A stretch of 64,000 nucleotides of DNA from Ustilaginoidea virens (Eukaryota > Ascomycota > Sordariomycetes > Hypocreales > Clavicipitaceae), in contig NC_057316.1 of NCBI RefSeq assembly GCF_000687475.1, positions 992,001 through 1,056,000 on the forward strand, given 5' to 3'. The notes below the pieces were generated by a model, which searched no databases, was not told where the DNA came from, and saw only the letters and a program-made list of their open reading frames with translations. Shown here piece by piece: positions 51,396-63,659 of this stretch (positions are counted from its first letter, which is position 1; each line of letters starts with the position of its first letter). Both the position numbers and the translations under genes were made by a program.

Positions 51396-51894
51396 AGACA
51401 TATATCTTTCGACCTATCCATTGCACTATAATAACAAAAGCCTGATTTTAAAGATATCGCCAGATGGAATAAGCGCCTTCAATAGCAGGTCGATAACTAG
51501 CTTTTTATAGAGTAAGCATATTATATGCAGCATAATCGCTTTCAAGCTATAAAGTATGGCTGTTATATATATGGATGGGTGGATGAAGAGGCCGGCCAAT
51601 ATCTAACCGAAGTTAGGTAATATTAGTGATGCCATATGTGGCAAGTGGGTGGATTTTCCTATATTCAATATTGTATTCAATGCGGCATTTGCTGCTTTTA
51701 CTGCGTTTACTGTTGCCCCTTTATTTTAGCTGCAATATTCAATATACCGGCTGTACGGTGTGATACTACCGCGCGGCGCGATAATATTACCAGCGGCATA
51801 ACCTGCCGAGACCGCGCCGCACTTTCTTTTCTATATATACGTCTTATATCCTAGCGATTCCGATGTTTACTTCTATAAAAAGAGAAGCTACTAG
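51396..51894 (+). pseudogene. D3 RNase H remnant and 3' region
   Basis: After the array, sequence matching D2 from about 28765 resumes (tcgacctatccattgc). It has at least two more deletions: only short pieces around the RNase H motifs remain, then the end of the frame (ggctgttatatatatgg) and the 3' non-coding part with the polypurine hairpin (51853-51907). Confidence 0.8.
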
Positions 51895-52225
51895 TATCGG
51901 AATCGCTATCGTAAGGTGCCCAATTGGGCATATTTCGACGGATGTGCCGCGTATACTGCTGCGCACGATGTGGCCACTTTTGCCCCTTTACCCCTAAGCC
52001 CGGTAGGGCATATAGGCAGTCCGGCCCGACCGCGCCGATATACATAACTATAGCATGCATAAAAAGGCCATATCGTGTAATTACCCTTTTTTGCTTCCTT
52101 TCTTTCCTTTTAGATAGTTATAGTTATTAGTAGAGTAATCAAATCCTTTACTTAGTGACCTCACGGTATATAATACCACGCGCGCAACCCTACGTACAAC
52201 TGGGTACCCCTTAGTAAAACCAATA
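51895..52225 (+). repeat. D3 3' LTR, 331 bp
   Basis: From tatcggaatcgcta to gtaaaaccaata, followed by the second ATTTT. Confidence 0.92.
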
Positions 52226-52515
52226 ATTTTACCATCTTTTACTGCCGTATTTTACCGCCTTTATCCTGCCTTTTTTACTACTATTATTTTTACTACCCTT
52301 TTTACCGCCTTTTTACTGCCTCACTTCACCGCCTTTTACTGCCTTTTTTTACCGTCTTTTTACCGCCTTTTTTACTGCCTTATTTTACCGCTTATTTATT
52401 GTCTTATTTTACTATCTTTTACTGCCGTATTTTACCGCCTTTGTCCTGCCTTTTTTACTATTATTGTTTTTACTACTCTTTTTACCGCCTTTTTACTGCC
52501 TCACTTCACCGCCTT

Positions 52516-52846
52516 TGTTGATACAAACTCAGGGTACCCAGTTGTACGTAGGGTCGCGCGCGTGGTATTGTGTACTGTGAGGTCACTAAGTAAAGGATTT
52601 ATTGACTTTACTAATGACTGACTATCTAAGAGGAAAGAAAGGAAACAAAAGAGAGTAATTACACGATATGGCCTTTTTGTGCGTATGCCGTTATCACGTG
52701 CATCGGCGCAGTCGGGCCGGGCTGCCCGCGTGCCCTACCGGGCTTAGGGGTAAAAGGGCAAAAGTGGCCATATCGTGCGCAGCAGTATGCGCGGCACATC
52801 CGTCGCAATATGCCCAATTGGGCACCTTACGACAGCGATTCCAACA
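52516..52846 (-). repeat. Inverted solo D LTR, 331 bp
   Basis: Reads tgttgatacaaactc...gcgattccaaca on +, the reverse complement of a D LTR, with perfect GCCTT on both sides (52511-52515 and 52847-52851) in the T-rich spacer. Little altered by RIP, with many CA and TG pairs kept. Long open frames crossing it are chance. Confidence 0.93.
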
Positions 52847-53574
52847 GCCTTTACTGCCTTTTTTTACCGTTTTTTTACTACCTTATTTTACCGCCTGTTT
52901 ATTGCCTTATTTTACTATCTTTTACTGCCGTATTTTACCGCCTTTGTCCTGCCTTTTTTACTACTATTGTTTTTACTACCCTTTTTACCGCCTTTTTACT
53001 GCCTCACTTCACCGCCTTTACTGCCTTTTTTTTACCCGCCTTTATACTACCTTCTTTTTACTTAAATATTTTAATATTGTGCATTTTTTATTATTCCCCT
53101 CCGGGGGCCCTCCGGGGGCCCTACCGGGGGCCGCCTGCGGCAAGCTTCCGCCTGCTGCGGGCTTTTTCGCCTGCAATAGGCCTCTGCTTAGAAAGCATTA
53201 CATAAAGCCGACGATGTGTGTGTTTTATATAGTCTATTAGAGCTAGCTTTCTGCGTCTCTTTTCCGCCACCTCGTCATAATTAAGTATAGACCCGACCTC
53301 TTGTAATACTAAATGCTGTAGCAATAGCCTTATTTACGCCTCTTAAGAGTACGTATCGGATCCATAAAGATACGTACCGGCTCTGGTTTTTCAGCTAATA
53401 AGGGCGTTTTAGTGCCCTCTAGACTAATCAGATCGCTGGCTTGAATGATATATGGCTAGTGATTATAGTGGCTTAGCACCCCTAGCCTCTTACTAAAGAA
53501 GCAAAGCTAGAAGGCACGCTTTACGCACTTACGTAGCGCACGCTGCACCTTCGGCACAGCTTTGCTTAATTATT

Positions 53575-53728
53575 ATCTTTAGTGGTATTTATCCTAGTGG
53601 AAGGTCTAGCTTTAGTAACATTAGTACGATCCTTTTTAATAGCCTGGGTAGCCTGGGGGGTCTGTAGGTTATTATTTTGCTTGGTAACTAGGCCTTATAT
53701 AAAGCTAGTTAGGGTATTCATCTGAGAC
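53575..53728 (-). pseudogene. B2 gag fragment
   Basis: On - it reads SQMNTLTSF, then LVTKQNNN and KARPSTRINTTKDNN, matching B1 gag near 13660-13500. Bounded by the spacer on the left and D4 on the right (GAGAC duplication). Confidence 0.8.
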
Positions 53729-54059
53729 TGTCGGAATCGCTGTCGCAAGGTGCCCAATTGGGCACATTACAACAGATGTGCCGCGCACACTACCGCACAC
53801 ACAATATAGCCCCTTTTGCCCCTTTACCCCTAAGCCCGGTAGGGCACGCGGGCAGCCCGGCCCGACTGCGCCGATACACGTAACCACGGCACGCATAAAA
53901 AGGCCATATCGTATAATTACCCTCTTTTGCTTCCTTTCTTCCTTCTCAGATAGTCAGTCATTAGTAAAATCAATAAATCCTTTATTTAGTGACCTCACGG
54001 TATATAATACCACGCGCGCGACCCTACGTATAACTAGGTACCCCAAGTTTATATCAATA
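53729..54059 (+). repeat. D4 5' LTR, 331 bp
   Basis: From tgtcggaatcgctg to gtttatatcaata. The palindrome is at 53742-53773, with its right arm altered to ttacaac. Confidence 0.92.
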
Positions 54060-54463
54060 CTGATCAATAGTAATAACCACTACTCATAGGATAATTATAT
54101 CCCGCAAAGAATGGTATATTATAGATTAGTAAGATACTAATTTCGAAGAGGCAGTTAAGCTTTCTCGGCTGTACTAATTAGAGGGAGAACGATTTATAAC
54201 CTCTCCTTCCCCTCGTCTATTATAAGGAAGAATAAAATACGCTAAATATCACAATTTTTGAAGATACCCTTAGCATCTAGGAAGAACGATTTATGACCTC
54301 TTCCTATTCTACCCTTTTCTTTCTTTTATCTTACTACTATAGGTAAAAGCCCTCTTGAATTTTATACTCCTTACAAAAGTAAATTTTATACTCTTTGCAA
54401 TATATCCCCCCCCCCCCCCTCTCTTTAAACCCTCTTTTTAATACTATATTATTATTATAATAA

Positions 54464-57400
54464 CTATAAGAGCTACCTAAAAGGATATAACGATTTGCCT
54501 TATTCTTTAACGATAATTAGACTAACGCTATAGAGCCCGTCGACCCTAAGAATGCTATAAATATACAACTATACAACCGTATCGCGTTCCTTATAGATAT
54601 CTATAAGGAAAATACCTACCTAGATAATAATCTCTAGGAATAATTCCGCGAGGATTATAGCAAATAGAATAAAGCCTTATTCTGCCGTATTAATGCTTAG
54701 GTTTTACAGTAATTCCGCTTAATATTACGGGAATACGGCGTATATATTAGAGTATCGGGTTCCCTAATAATACTAACCCTACTTAAATGCCTTTAATAAT
54801 AATAGAATCTATAATAGCCTTAAGAGGAAGTAACCCGGCAATTTACTTACAGTATATTCCTATCCCGGCTTAACCCTACTAGGGAAGCCTTACTACCTAT
54901 TGGTAATACTAAGCAAAAGATATAAAGGCTTTAATATATGCCCTTATATATATGCATAAGGCCCTCATTATTATTATCATAAGCCCCTATAATAATTATA
55001 CGAATACCCTCACTAAGGCTCGCATTATAGCTCTTATAAGCCCTATTAACGCTAAAGAACTTTATTACACTAATAGAACGATTATAGTTATAATAACCTA
55101 TTATCCCCCCCTCTATATCGAAGAAGCCTTATACCTATACCCCTACCCCTATTGAAGAAGAAGAAGAAGATAAAGGCTAATCCTAATAACCAAAAAGGAA
55201 GATACTTATTTATAATAGGCTGCTATTCGAAATAAAGGAGAGCTCCCATTATTAATAATAATATATAACGGCCGATAATTATAGCCTATAAGACCGATCT
55301 AATTAAATATATCGCTCTAGGGATTATACCCCTAGCCGGGCTAGCCGAAGCGGCTACCTTAATACCCCCTGAGGTTATAGTATGCCCAATAGGGGTCGAG
55401 TCATAAGCCCCAATAATATGCTTCCCTTATTAAAGGACCCTAATAATAATACCCTCTAAGCTAATGCCGCCCCTAATACTAGATATTACGAATCGCGATA
55501 TTGCGGCCTATAGGCCTAAATGCTTTAACTATTAGCCCTAACGCCTCATCCGATAATGCTAAGAATAGATATAGTACCTAGCCCTTCTTACTAATATCGG
55601 CCTACTTAGGCCGATAAATAGATGGTTTTAACGGGAAGATTAATAAACCTAGACCGACCCGGATTATAAGATAACCTAGCAAAAGATCTTATTAGCCTAC
55701 TATAAGGCAACCAATAAGCTATTCTAAAATACCCTCTAGAAGATTATACCCAAAAAGCCTATATAGAGGCCGGGTTTAGCCAAAAAGATTATACCTAAAC
55801 CGGGTTTAATAATATATTGAAGAAGATATCTAACCTCTTATATAGCTATCGTATAGAGGATAGATATAGCGGCAAAATAGATGATTTCCTTATACTAAAG
55901 GTTATATCTTTTAAGAGTAAATACCGCCTATTAGGATTACCTAATAATACATTCGCTAAAGCCTTCTAAATTATACTTATCAGCGATATAGAGACTTATT
56001 ACTTTAATAATATTGAATGTATTCGCAATACCCTTACTTTTAACGATATAGTCTGTAAAGTTAAGAGCCATTTCGAAAATAAGAGTATAAAGCAATTCTA
56101 TTTGCACCATTAGAATAGAATAACGCTTTAATCAACTATCGCGAAATATCCCGATAAGTCAAAGCTAAAATGCCTTAATATCCTATTAGAAGAACTTTAA
56201 TATATATATTATAGTCTTTTTCCCCCCTTTATAGCTAATATAGAGCTTTACCAATAAGTGCTTAACGCTATAAGGGATACCCCTAAGTGTAGCCAGGCAT
56301 TATATCGTTATGCCCCTATATTTAAAGGCCTCGCCGCTAACTTATAGCGATCTCTTTCTATCTACGAGACTACCTATATAACTCAATAGCATTATTTCCT
56401 TCAATAGCAACCCTAATAACATTAGGATATTAAAGATATTGATAATAATATAGTATTATTTACTGACTATAGATATAGTTAATCCCGCCCTTAACGCCGA
56501 TTCGGCCTATAGCAGTAGTATTAACGGCAATAATAGAATCGCGCCTTTCTATCTAGGCCTCGTCAAAAAAGATGCTTTATTTACAATAAATTAGGGTATT
56601 AGTTATCTAACTATACTGATAAAGAGTAATAAGAATTAAAGGCATAATAGCTGAAAAACCGCTCTAACCGGACCGCCCCTAATAATAGGAAATTCCGTAT
56701 TTTCCTATAGGAATATAAAGGGACTACCGACTAAGACCTTAATAATACCAATTTTAATAATATTACTAAAGATATTAAAGTAATAATAGCAAAGGTTATA
56801 AATTGGGATATAGAAGATACTATCGCACTATAAATCACAGCCACTTAATATTTCTTAGCCCCTATGTAAATAGAACTATCACCTTCTTTATCTATCGTAA
56901 TATTATAAGCCTTATAGAATGAATTATACTAATACGCCTTCCTATAAATTAACCCCTTCCGAATGCCCTTATTACTACCAGACCGAAATTCTGCCTTTCT
57001 AGAAGAAGAATACTATAGTAACTATACCTTCTGCGGAATCCTACTAGATACCAGCGCCTTTAGCCTATTAATAGTAAGCCTAGGTCAAGTAAAGGCCCTA
57101 ATAAGATTAATAAAGTCCCTAACTATCGAGGCGACTAACAAAAAGCATATAGTAAACTTTAGCGCTAGCTCTGCTATATCTTCTAGTATACTAAATATTC
57201 CAATAATATTTAGCAATATCCCCTTCTATATCCTTAATAGCAGCACCCCCTTCCTTTATTCTATTACGGATATAAATAGGATAGGCATAAAGCTTAATAA
57301 TATCGATAACCTATTAATCTAAAGGGATATTAAGGTCCCTATTATTAGGAAATAGGGATATCTATAGTGGACTCTTAATGCTACCGATACTATAGCCTTC

Positions 57401-60307
57401 TATCTATCGTTATAAGAAATCCGTTAGCTATATCGTCGGTTCAGGCACCCCTCTATTAATAGACTTACTAAATTGCTTCAATAGGCTGGTTATAATAATA
57501 TTAACCGTAATATCATCGAAAGGATTACCTATATATACCATTAATGCCAGATAAATGCAAAGGCACCTAGCCGATTTAAATTCACACTTAAGGATAATAC
57601 TACTAGCTAATTTAATTATAAGATTATCGTTGATATCTTTTATATTAAGAATCGGCCGGTATTACATATTATAGATACCGCTATAAACTTCTAGGCAGCC
57701 AGATTTCTTAATCCATAAAGGCAGAAGGCCTATAATATTTAGAATGCCCTTAAGGAATGCTAAATCGATATATACCTTAGCCCGCCGGATTAGATTATTT
57801 ATAATACCGGCCTAAATTTCGCCTCCGCTAAATTCCATTATAATGCCCGGCTTCTATCTATTAATATAGATAAAATCCCTATAAAAGCCTATAATAGTAT
57901 TAGTAAAGTCGAGAGATATCACGCCCTATTGCGCCAAGCCTATACTATTATTAATAACGAAGTAGGCGACCTAATAATAAAGGAATAGAAACTATAGCTT
58001 GCTATAAAGGCTATTAACGATTCCGCTAGACCTAATAGTCTAGTGCTTATATTATTAGTCTTTAGAGTATATCCTCGACTTATAGATAATTCACCCCCTA
58101 GCTTATTAGTATTATAACGTGCCTTAACGTTATAAAAGGCTACTAATAAAGCTAGGAAATGCCTCGCTAAGCGATAAATTCGTAATACCCTCGTCTAACG
58201 GAACGGCCCAAATATACAGCCTATCTACCGACTACCCTTATAGTTAGATATATAAGTATAGAGAGAAAAAGGTAGATAGCATAGGCCGTACCGGCTAATT
58301 AGTATTAATAGTGAGACCTATATCGTATAGATGCTATATAGCCCGGTTAAGTATTAGTTAACGGTCGTTAAATTATATAATTACGACCCTAATAATACCG
58401 AAGATATCATTTATACTAAAAGACCGGCCCGCCCCGGCCGGATAGAAGTTAGGATACTAGCTATAGCTATATCTCTAGCCGAGATAATACCTATAGCCGC
58501 GATATATCGATCGCTAGCTACTAGCCCTGACTAAATCAGGCCAGTATCACTATCACTACCGCTAGCATATATAATATCCGACGTTATAATTAATAAAGAC
58601 TAAAAAGAGGCTCTTATTAATACTATCGCTTCTAATACTATTATTAATACCTCTTTCTTAACCGCAAAAGAGTAAGCCGACCTATAGCTTACTAATTAAT
58701 TACACTAGGAAGGGAAGATAATAACCCTAGGAGCCCTCTTCGAATAGCCTAACCGTATAGAGGTAGAAGCATTATAGGCCTACAATATATTCCGATTTAT
58801 TACCTTTAATATCGGTAAATATAGAGCCTAATATCTCTTTAACTTATATATAGTATAAAAGATTAAAGGCAAAGGCATAGATACGCCATATAAGAAGTCA
58901 CGACTCGTTATATAAGGTCATAATAATAATAAAAAGCAATTAATATTAACTTAGTCCCCCATAATCCAACGGGCTAGTTAACGGCTACTTATATTATTAG
59001 CCCCATTACTATAACGCTCTTACGGCTTATTCCTCTGGATATATAATATCACACAGGCTTATATATAGTTATTAACTACCCTCAATCGGTTAATTATCGC
59101 TAAATTACCTAAGCAGATAGCTCACTAATACCCTAATAATACTATTATAGAAGTAGTAAAGCCACTATATAGAATAGCTAAGGTAGGCACCTACTAGTAG
59201 GCGATATACTTCTAGCACTATCGCGAGAAGTTGGGCATAACTATATCGACCTATAACCCTTATTTGCTGATATCTACTAGCGATACCGACCGTACTAGCG
59301 ATACTATATGCTTCGGTATCGTAGGTATACAGACTGATAATACCTTCGGCTTAAGTAATAATGCCTTCTTCTAATAGGAAGAATTAGAGCTTACTAAGGC
59401 AGGCTTTAACGCTAAGCCTAAGACAAAGCTATTACTAACCATACCCCTAATATTTAATAGATACATCCTAACAGCTAATAATAACGGTATAACCTTATAC
59501 TAGAAAGGGTAAAGTAAGAAGATTACAACTATCGATAAGAATACGCCTATAGCCTAGCATAATTATATCGAATAACGCGCTTGTAGCGCTTATATAGCTA
59601 TAGTCTACTAGCTTAAGGCATCCTTTAACCTATCTATCGCAGTATAATAATAGCAACCTAACTATAACGATATCGCGAGGTTGAATAAGCGCCTTTAATA
59701 GCAGCGCGATAACCAGGATCATAGTTTGCAGTATATTAATCTGGCCTTTACTATAGCTAAACTCTTTATATTTATTGACGGATCCTTTGCCAATAATAAA
59801 GATTTAAGCTCCCAGATTGGTTATATAATTGTACTAGGGAACGAGGTAGATATAGCAGATAATGCCTTCAACCTGATAGGTAATATCATTACTTATAGCT
59901 CTATAAAGAGTAAGCGTATAATACGTAGCGCACTCGCTTTGGAGCTGTATAGTATAGTATAAGGGGTCGATATCGTATATACGATAGGCACGACCCTTAA
60001 TATAATTACTAGTAGGCTAGGACTACTAAAGATTCCTATAGTGGTATATATAAATTCTTTTTTATTATACGAATGCCTTATTAAGCTAGGCACTATAAAA
60101 GAGAAGAGGCTTATAATAGATATTATAGCCTTACGATAATCATATAAGCGCCAGGAAATCTATAAGATTCGCTAAATTAACGGGAACGATAACCTCGCCA
60201 ATATAATAACTAAGGGAACGCCTAATAAAGCCTTTAAGACCTTTATCGATTAAAATAGGGCTATTATATATATAGAAGGGTAGGTAAAGAGGCTAGTTAA
60301 TATCTAA
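54464..60307 (+). pseudogene. D4 gag-pol, one frame, degraded
   Basis: 1948 codons in one frame from ATA (former ATG; less certain, set by alignment with D3) to TAA at 60305, the site of TGA in D1 and D2. The knuckle-like motif reads CFIYNKLGY (about 56570; second Cys lost). Protease at 56963-57322 has GILLDTSAF where D2 has DTGAS. GAG-pre-integrase and integrase run at about 57450-58110. Reverse transcriptase follows from about 58730, with QTDNT near 59330. RNase H is well preserved at 59726-59962 (LAFTIAKLFIFIDGSFANNKDLSSQIG). Several catalytic residues are lost by G-to-A changes. Confidence 0.88.
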
Positions 60308-60590
60308 CTGCATTTAGATATAATTAGTGATATTATAGGTAGCAAGTGTGTGGATTTTCCTATGTTTAATGTTGTATTGTTTTACTGCGTTTACTACTGC
60401 CCCTTTTTTGCCCCTTTGTTTTGGCTGCAATATTTAATATACCGGCTATACGGTATGATGCCGGCCGCGCGGCGCGATAGCGTTATCGCCGGCATAACCT
60501 GCTGAGACTGCGCCGCACTCTCTTTTCTATATATGCGCCTTATATCCTAGCGATTCCAATGTTTGCCTCTATAAAAAGAGAAGCTGCTAG

Positions 60591-60921
60591 TGTCGGAATC
60601 GCTGTCGTAAGGTGCCCAATTGGGCATATTGCAACGGATATGCCGCGCATACTGCCGCACATACGATATGGCCCCTTTTGCCCCTTTACCCCTAAGCCTA
60701 ATAGGGCATATAGGCAGCCCGGCCCGACTGCGCCGATGCACGTGACCACGGCACGTACAAAAAGGCCACATTGTATAATTACCCTCTTTTGCTTCCTTTC
60801 TTCCTTCTCAGATAGTCAGTCATTAGTAAAGTCAATAAATCCTTTACTTAGTGACCTCACGGTATATAATACCACGCGCGCGACCCTACGTATAATTAGG
60901 TACCCCGAGTTTATATCAACA
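60591..60921 (+). repeat. D4 3' LTR, 331 bp
   Basis: From tgtcggaatcgctg to gtttatatcaaca, followed by GAGAC. Confidence 0.92.
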
Positions 60922-60926
60922 GAGAC

Positions 60927-61060
60927 TTCATATCGTCTATATCTAACTATAGTTATATATTAGGATCGGCTTTAGAGCCGGAATCTATAGGGACCTTATA
61001 TGTAGAAGGCCCTGATTGTGCTATTATAGTGGTTAAAAGTCGTTGAAAAATGGTGCCGAT
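60927..61060 (-). pseudogene. B2 gag N-terminus
   Basis: On - it reads IAQSGPSTYKVPIDSGSKADPN and LDIDDMKS, matching B1 MAEPGPSSSTYKVP. The start codon reads ATA near 61025. Cut at 61060 by the G2-type chromovirus. Confidence 0.8.
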
Positions 61061-61313
61061 TGTCACGGGCTCGGGCTACGCCTGCGCCATAATGTGGCTA
61101 GGACTTAGGCTGCGCCCATGCCTAGCCTAGGTAGGGTCATATAAGTCAGCGGCATAGGGTCACGGGATTACACTAGGACCTCGACCCGTGCTAATATATA
61201 ATTAAATAGACTATCGAGAGGCCCTTATTCGGGTCCTCTTTTTTTCCTCCTTAGTCTATTTAATATATTCATTCGACGCCTATTTGCAGTAGCCCTAAGG
61301 CCAGTCCTTTATA
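61061..61313 (+). repeat. G2-type 5' LTR, 253 bp
   Basis: From tgtcacgggctcggg to cctttata; sibling of 6806-7058. The complement of its primer site lies at 61253-61263. Confidence 0.9.
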
Positions 61314-61367
61314 TTTAAATAGACTCTTTTAGCCTTACTATTATAACCTTATATTATAGAGCTAATA

Positions 61368-61797
61368 ATGCAGGCTATATAAGACATCGAGATAAGTATA
61401 CCTAGAGAAATAAGCCTAGATAACCCGAGACTATAACGCCCCCGATATAATATATATACCCAAGTAGAGCAGCTTACAATAGGGTTATAATAGATAGAGG
61501 CGTAAATATAGACTAATATATAATACCTCGCGGCCGTTACTGCCTTACTATAGACCCTTCTTACGAATTAGTTAAATAGCTCTTAAAATACTACCTAATT
61601 AGCCCCAGTCGTATAATAGAATAACCCCCTCCCTACTACTTAGGATACCTAGCTAAAGTATAAGCCGATCCTAATAAGGGACCCTTTAATAGCAAAAAAG
61701 CTATATTTATAACCTAGCAGACCTTTATATAATATACGCTTAAGGTCGATAGGGACTTTATTAGAGATTAAAAAACCTAATAGATATTTATCTTCTA
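61368..61797 (+). pseudogene. G2-type gag start
   Basis: ATG at 61368 (MQAI, then DIEISIPREIS), clearly homologous to the G1 gag start; the shared core near 61660-61790 matches G1 35720-35850. Stops throughout. Cut by the LINE. Confidence 0.75.
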
Positions 61798-63361
61798 AAA
61801 AAGGGACTTTCGCGATTTCGCCCGCACCTAGGTAGCGGCATAGAACCGCCTCTAAAATCAATTCTGATATTTCTAATCGCTTTTTCTCATCCGTTTACCC
61901 CCCTCGCCTATAGTATATCGCATCTAAAGAGTAGGCACGGTAGGCATAAATAAAGTAATAGATATCGATAAAGGGAATAAGGGCGGCATTATTGTTGCAA
62001 TTCTCAAGGTCACTATAAAAGCAGAGCCTTACTAGCTAGCTAGATGGCACGAGACTGTCTGCGACCTATGAACTAATCTTAGTATAAATATTAGATTTTT
62101 CACTAAGTCCTAAGACTATACAAGTGCTATAAAGCAGGGCAAGTGTAAAGGCAAGGCAAATATAAGATAACCAGAAAACGCAGGGAAGGTAAGAAGTTAA
62201 GAGGCATATAGTGCATTAACAGACTCGATTGTGCTACCCTTCTGCTATCTAGAAAGAAGGGGGAAAGCTATCCTATATATATACGAAGGAGGGGTGGGCC
62301 TAGACATCCAGGGTAGCCAGTAAGAGAGCTCCCCGTAATGCTCACTATGCCACGTATATGATACGTCAGCAGCCCCACTATATCCAACCTTTCCAACCAC
62401 CCTAACCACCGCACTAGTAATTAGCCACCACGCTAGTGACTAACCACCACACTAGTGACTAACCACCACACTAATAGACTAGCCACCACACTAGTGGGCC
62501 CCCACCACGCTAGTAGGCCACCACGCTAATTTAGCAATGCCACACCTTTTCAACAAGGCCTACCTTACTTGATATACAGTAAATAATCCACTGAAAATCC
62601 TTAAGGTAAAAGGCAAAGGCCTAAGGTTGGTAAGACTACCGTAAGTCTAAAAGGCGGTATAAGAGCCAGAAGGTCAGTAAGCCAGTAAGGCATTAGGCCA
62701 GCAGCCTAGTAGGCTACTATAGGATTTTAACAATTATATATAGCTACTATAACATATCTACCACAATCGCGAATAGCACGCAATATCACTAGACTAAGAC
62801 TAAGCCTACCTAAAGGCAGATACGACCTATAGCCGATATTATAGAAGACTTTATAAAAAAGCTATAGGATTATATCCCCCTAGTAGTACTAGGAAGAGTA
62901 CGAGAAGCTATAAATTTTATAGTAGAAACCGCCCGATAGGAGACCGACTTAGGAAATATTTATACCCCTATTAGAACCCTAATGCAGACGATTGAAACCG
63001 CAGTTAATAAGGCTATATAGAATCTCCTAAAGACCGCTCTAGCCCCTACTATATAGGCATCTATTGCTATAAAAGGATATGCCGCTGCTATACCACCCTA
63101 ATATAGCCTATCTCCCCTAGTAGTACCCCCTTATATTTACCGTAAAGGCCTTATTAAAGGAAATACTATTAGTAGAATCCTCTAAAACTATACCTTAATC
63201 GAAATTATTAATATAATTAATAGGGCTACTACTAAAGGAATAATAATCGCAGCCTATAGGCTTTATAGTAGCGATATAATTATTACCTTTAAAAAAGAAA
63301 TGGTAAGCTATATTATAGATATAGCCTAGGTCCGCCCTACCTTTAGCTAAAAGGCGGAACT
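61798..63361 (+). mobile_element. Tad1-like LINE fragment (ORF1 region)
   Basis: Non-LTR sequence between G2-type gag and the next LTR, interrupted by a solo LTR (61993-62732). On + one frame near 63200-63360 reads INRATTKGIIIAAYRLYSS, then DIIITFKKEMVSYIIDIA and VRPTFS. This resembles the ORF1 segment of fungal Tad-type LINEs, where a basic stretch is followed by a Ser-Gly-Asp turn and a Trp-containing helix. The assignment comes from remembered family patterns only. The 5' junction at about 61798 is estimated from loss of homology to G1 gag. Confidence 0.5.
61993..62732 (-). repeat. Solo B1-type LTR, 740 bp
   Basis: From tgttgcaattctc to ggattttaaca, perfect ATTAT on both sides (61988-61992 and 62733-62737). 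The 20 bp repeat block is expanded (about 62400-62525). Few RIP changes. Confidence 0.92.
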
Positions 63362-63605
63362 TATTACGGGCTCGGGCTACGCCCGTGCCACAATATGGCT
63401 AGGACACGGGCTGCGCCCGCGTCTAGCCTAAGAAGGGCAACAGACGGAGTCACAGGACTATACTAGGACTCCGATATATATCATAATCGGGATATAAATA
63501 GACTAGATAGAAGGTTCCTATTTAGATCCTTTTCCTTCCTCTTTAGTCTATTTAATATATATCACTAACGCCTATTCGCAGCCGTCCTAGGGCCAGTCCG
63601 TTACA
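63362..63605 (+). repeat. G1-type 5' LTR, 244 bp
   Basis: From tattacgggctcgggc to gtccgttaca. The complement of the primer site lies at 63545-63555. Confidence 0.92.
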
Positions 63606-63659
63606 TTTAAATAGACTCTCTTAGCCTTACTGTTATAACCCCATATTATAGAACTAATA

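Larger units (their letters stand above)
32361..52225 (+). mobile_element. Copia element D3, internally deleted, heavily nested
   Basis: LTRs at 32361-32692 and 51895-52225, flanked by a perfect ATTTT duplication (32356-32360 and 52226-52230). With its own insertions removed (solo LTR, G1 with C, solo LTR), about 2.5 kb of internal sequence remains: leader, gag N-terminus, a peptide-repeat array, and a short RNase H remnant. The rest of gag, protease, integrase and reverse transcriptase are absent. A non-autonomous derivative of D. Confidence 0.9.
32150..53574. other. Spacer of about 1.2 kb inserted in B2 gag (broken by D3 and a solo LTR)
   Basis: B2 gag is interrupted between the codons matching KDNN and SKDDI. 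The extra DNA consists of 32150-32360, 52226-52515 and 52847-53574. It begins and ends with partly inverted segments: gcaaagctgtgg then aaggtgc near 32192, and in complement gcaaagctgtgcc then aaggtgc near 53571. The middle is a T-rich imperfect repeat (tttactgcc/tttaccgcc), followed by a triplicated ccgggggcc block (about 53100-53133) and about 400 bp of more complex sequence. It may be a small DNA transposon. No transposase domain could be recognised, and no clean target duplication could be set. Confidence 0.4.
53729..60921 (+). mobile_element. Copia element D4, full length, in B2 gag
   Basis: 7193 bp, two 331 bp LTRs, perfect GAGAC duplication (53724-53728 and 60922-60926). No nested insertion. 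The leader (54060-54463) contains a run of 14 C at 54406-54419. The gag-pol frame follows, then the 3' part (60308-60590) with the polypurine hairpin. Confidence 0.94.
18282..61060 (-). mobile_element. Copia element B2, host of most insertions
   Basis: A - strand copia element related to B1. Its 3' LTR is at 18282-19120, and its coding segments can be followed through 19121-22594, 30091-30540, 31097-32147, 53575-53728 and 60927-61060. Each gap is another element with its own 5 bp duplication, or the 32150-53574 spacer. The order and frame of the segments follow B1 gag-pol, so they belong to one copy. The 5' LTR lies beyond the right edge. The flanking 5 bp at the left is ataag, but its partner is not in the window. 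Confidence 0.88.

Noticed and set aside
52668..53240. 190-codon open frame as a gene
   Set aside because: It starts inside the inverted D solo LTR (52516-52846) and runs through the T-rich repeat; composition follows the repeats and no domain is seen.
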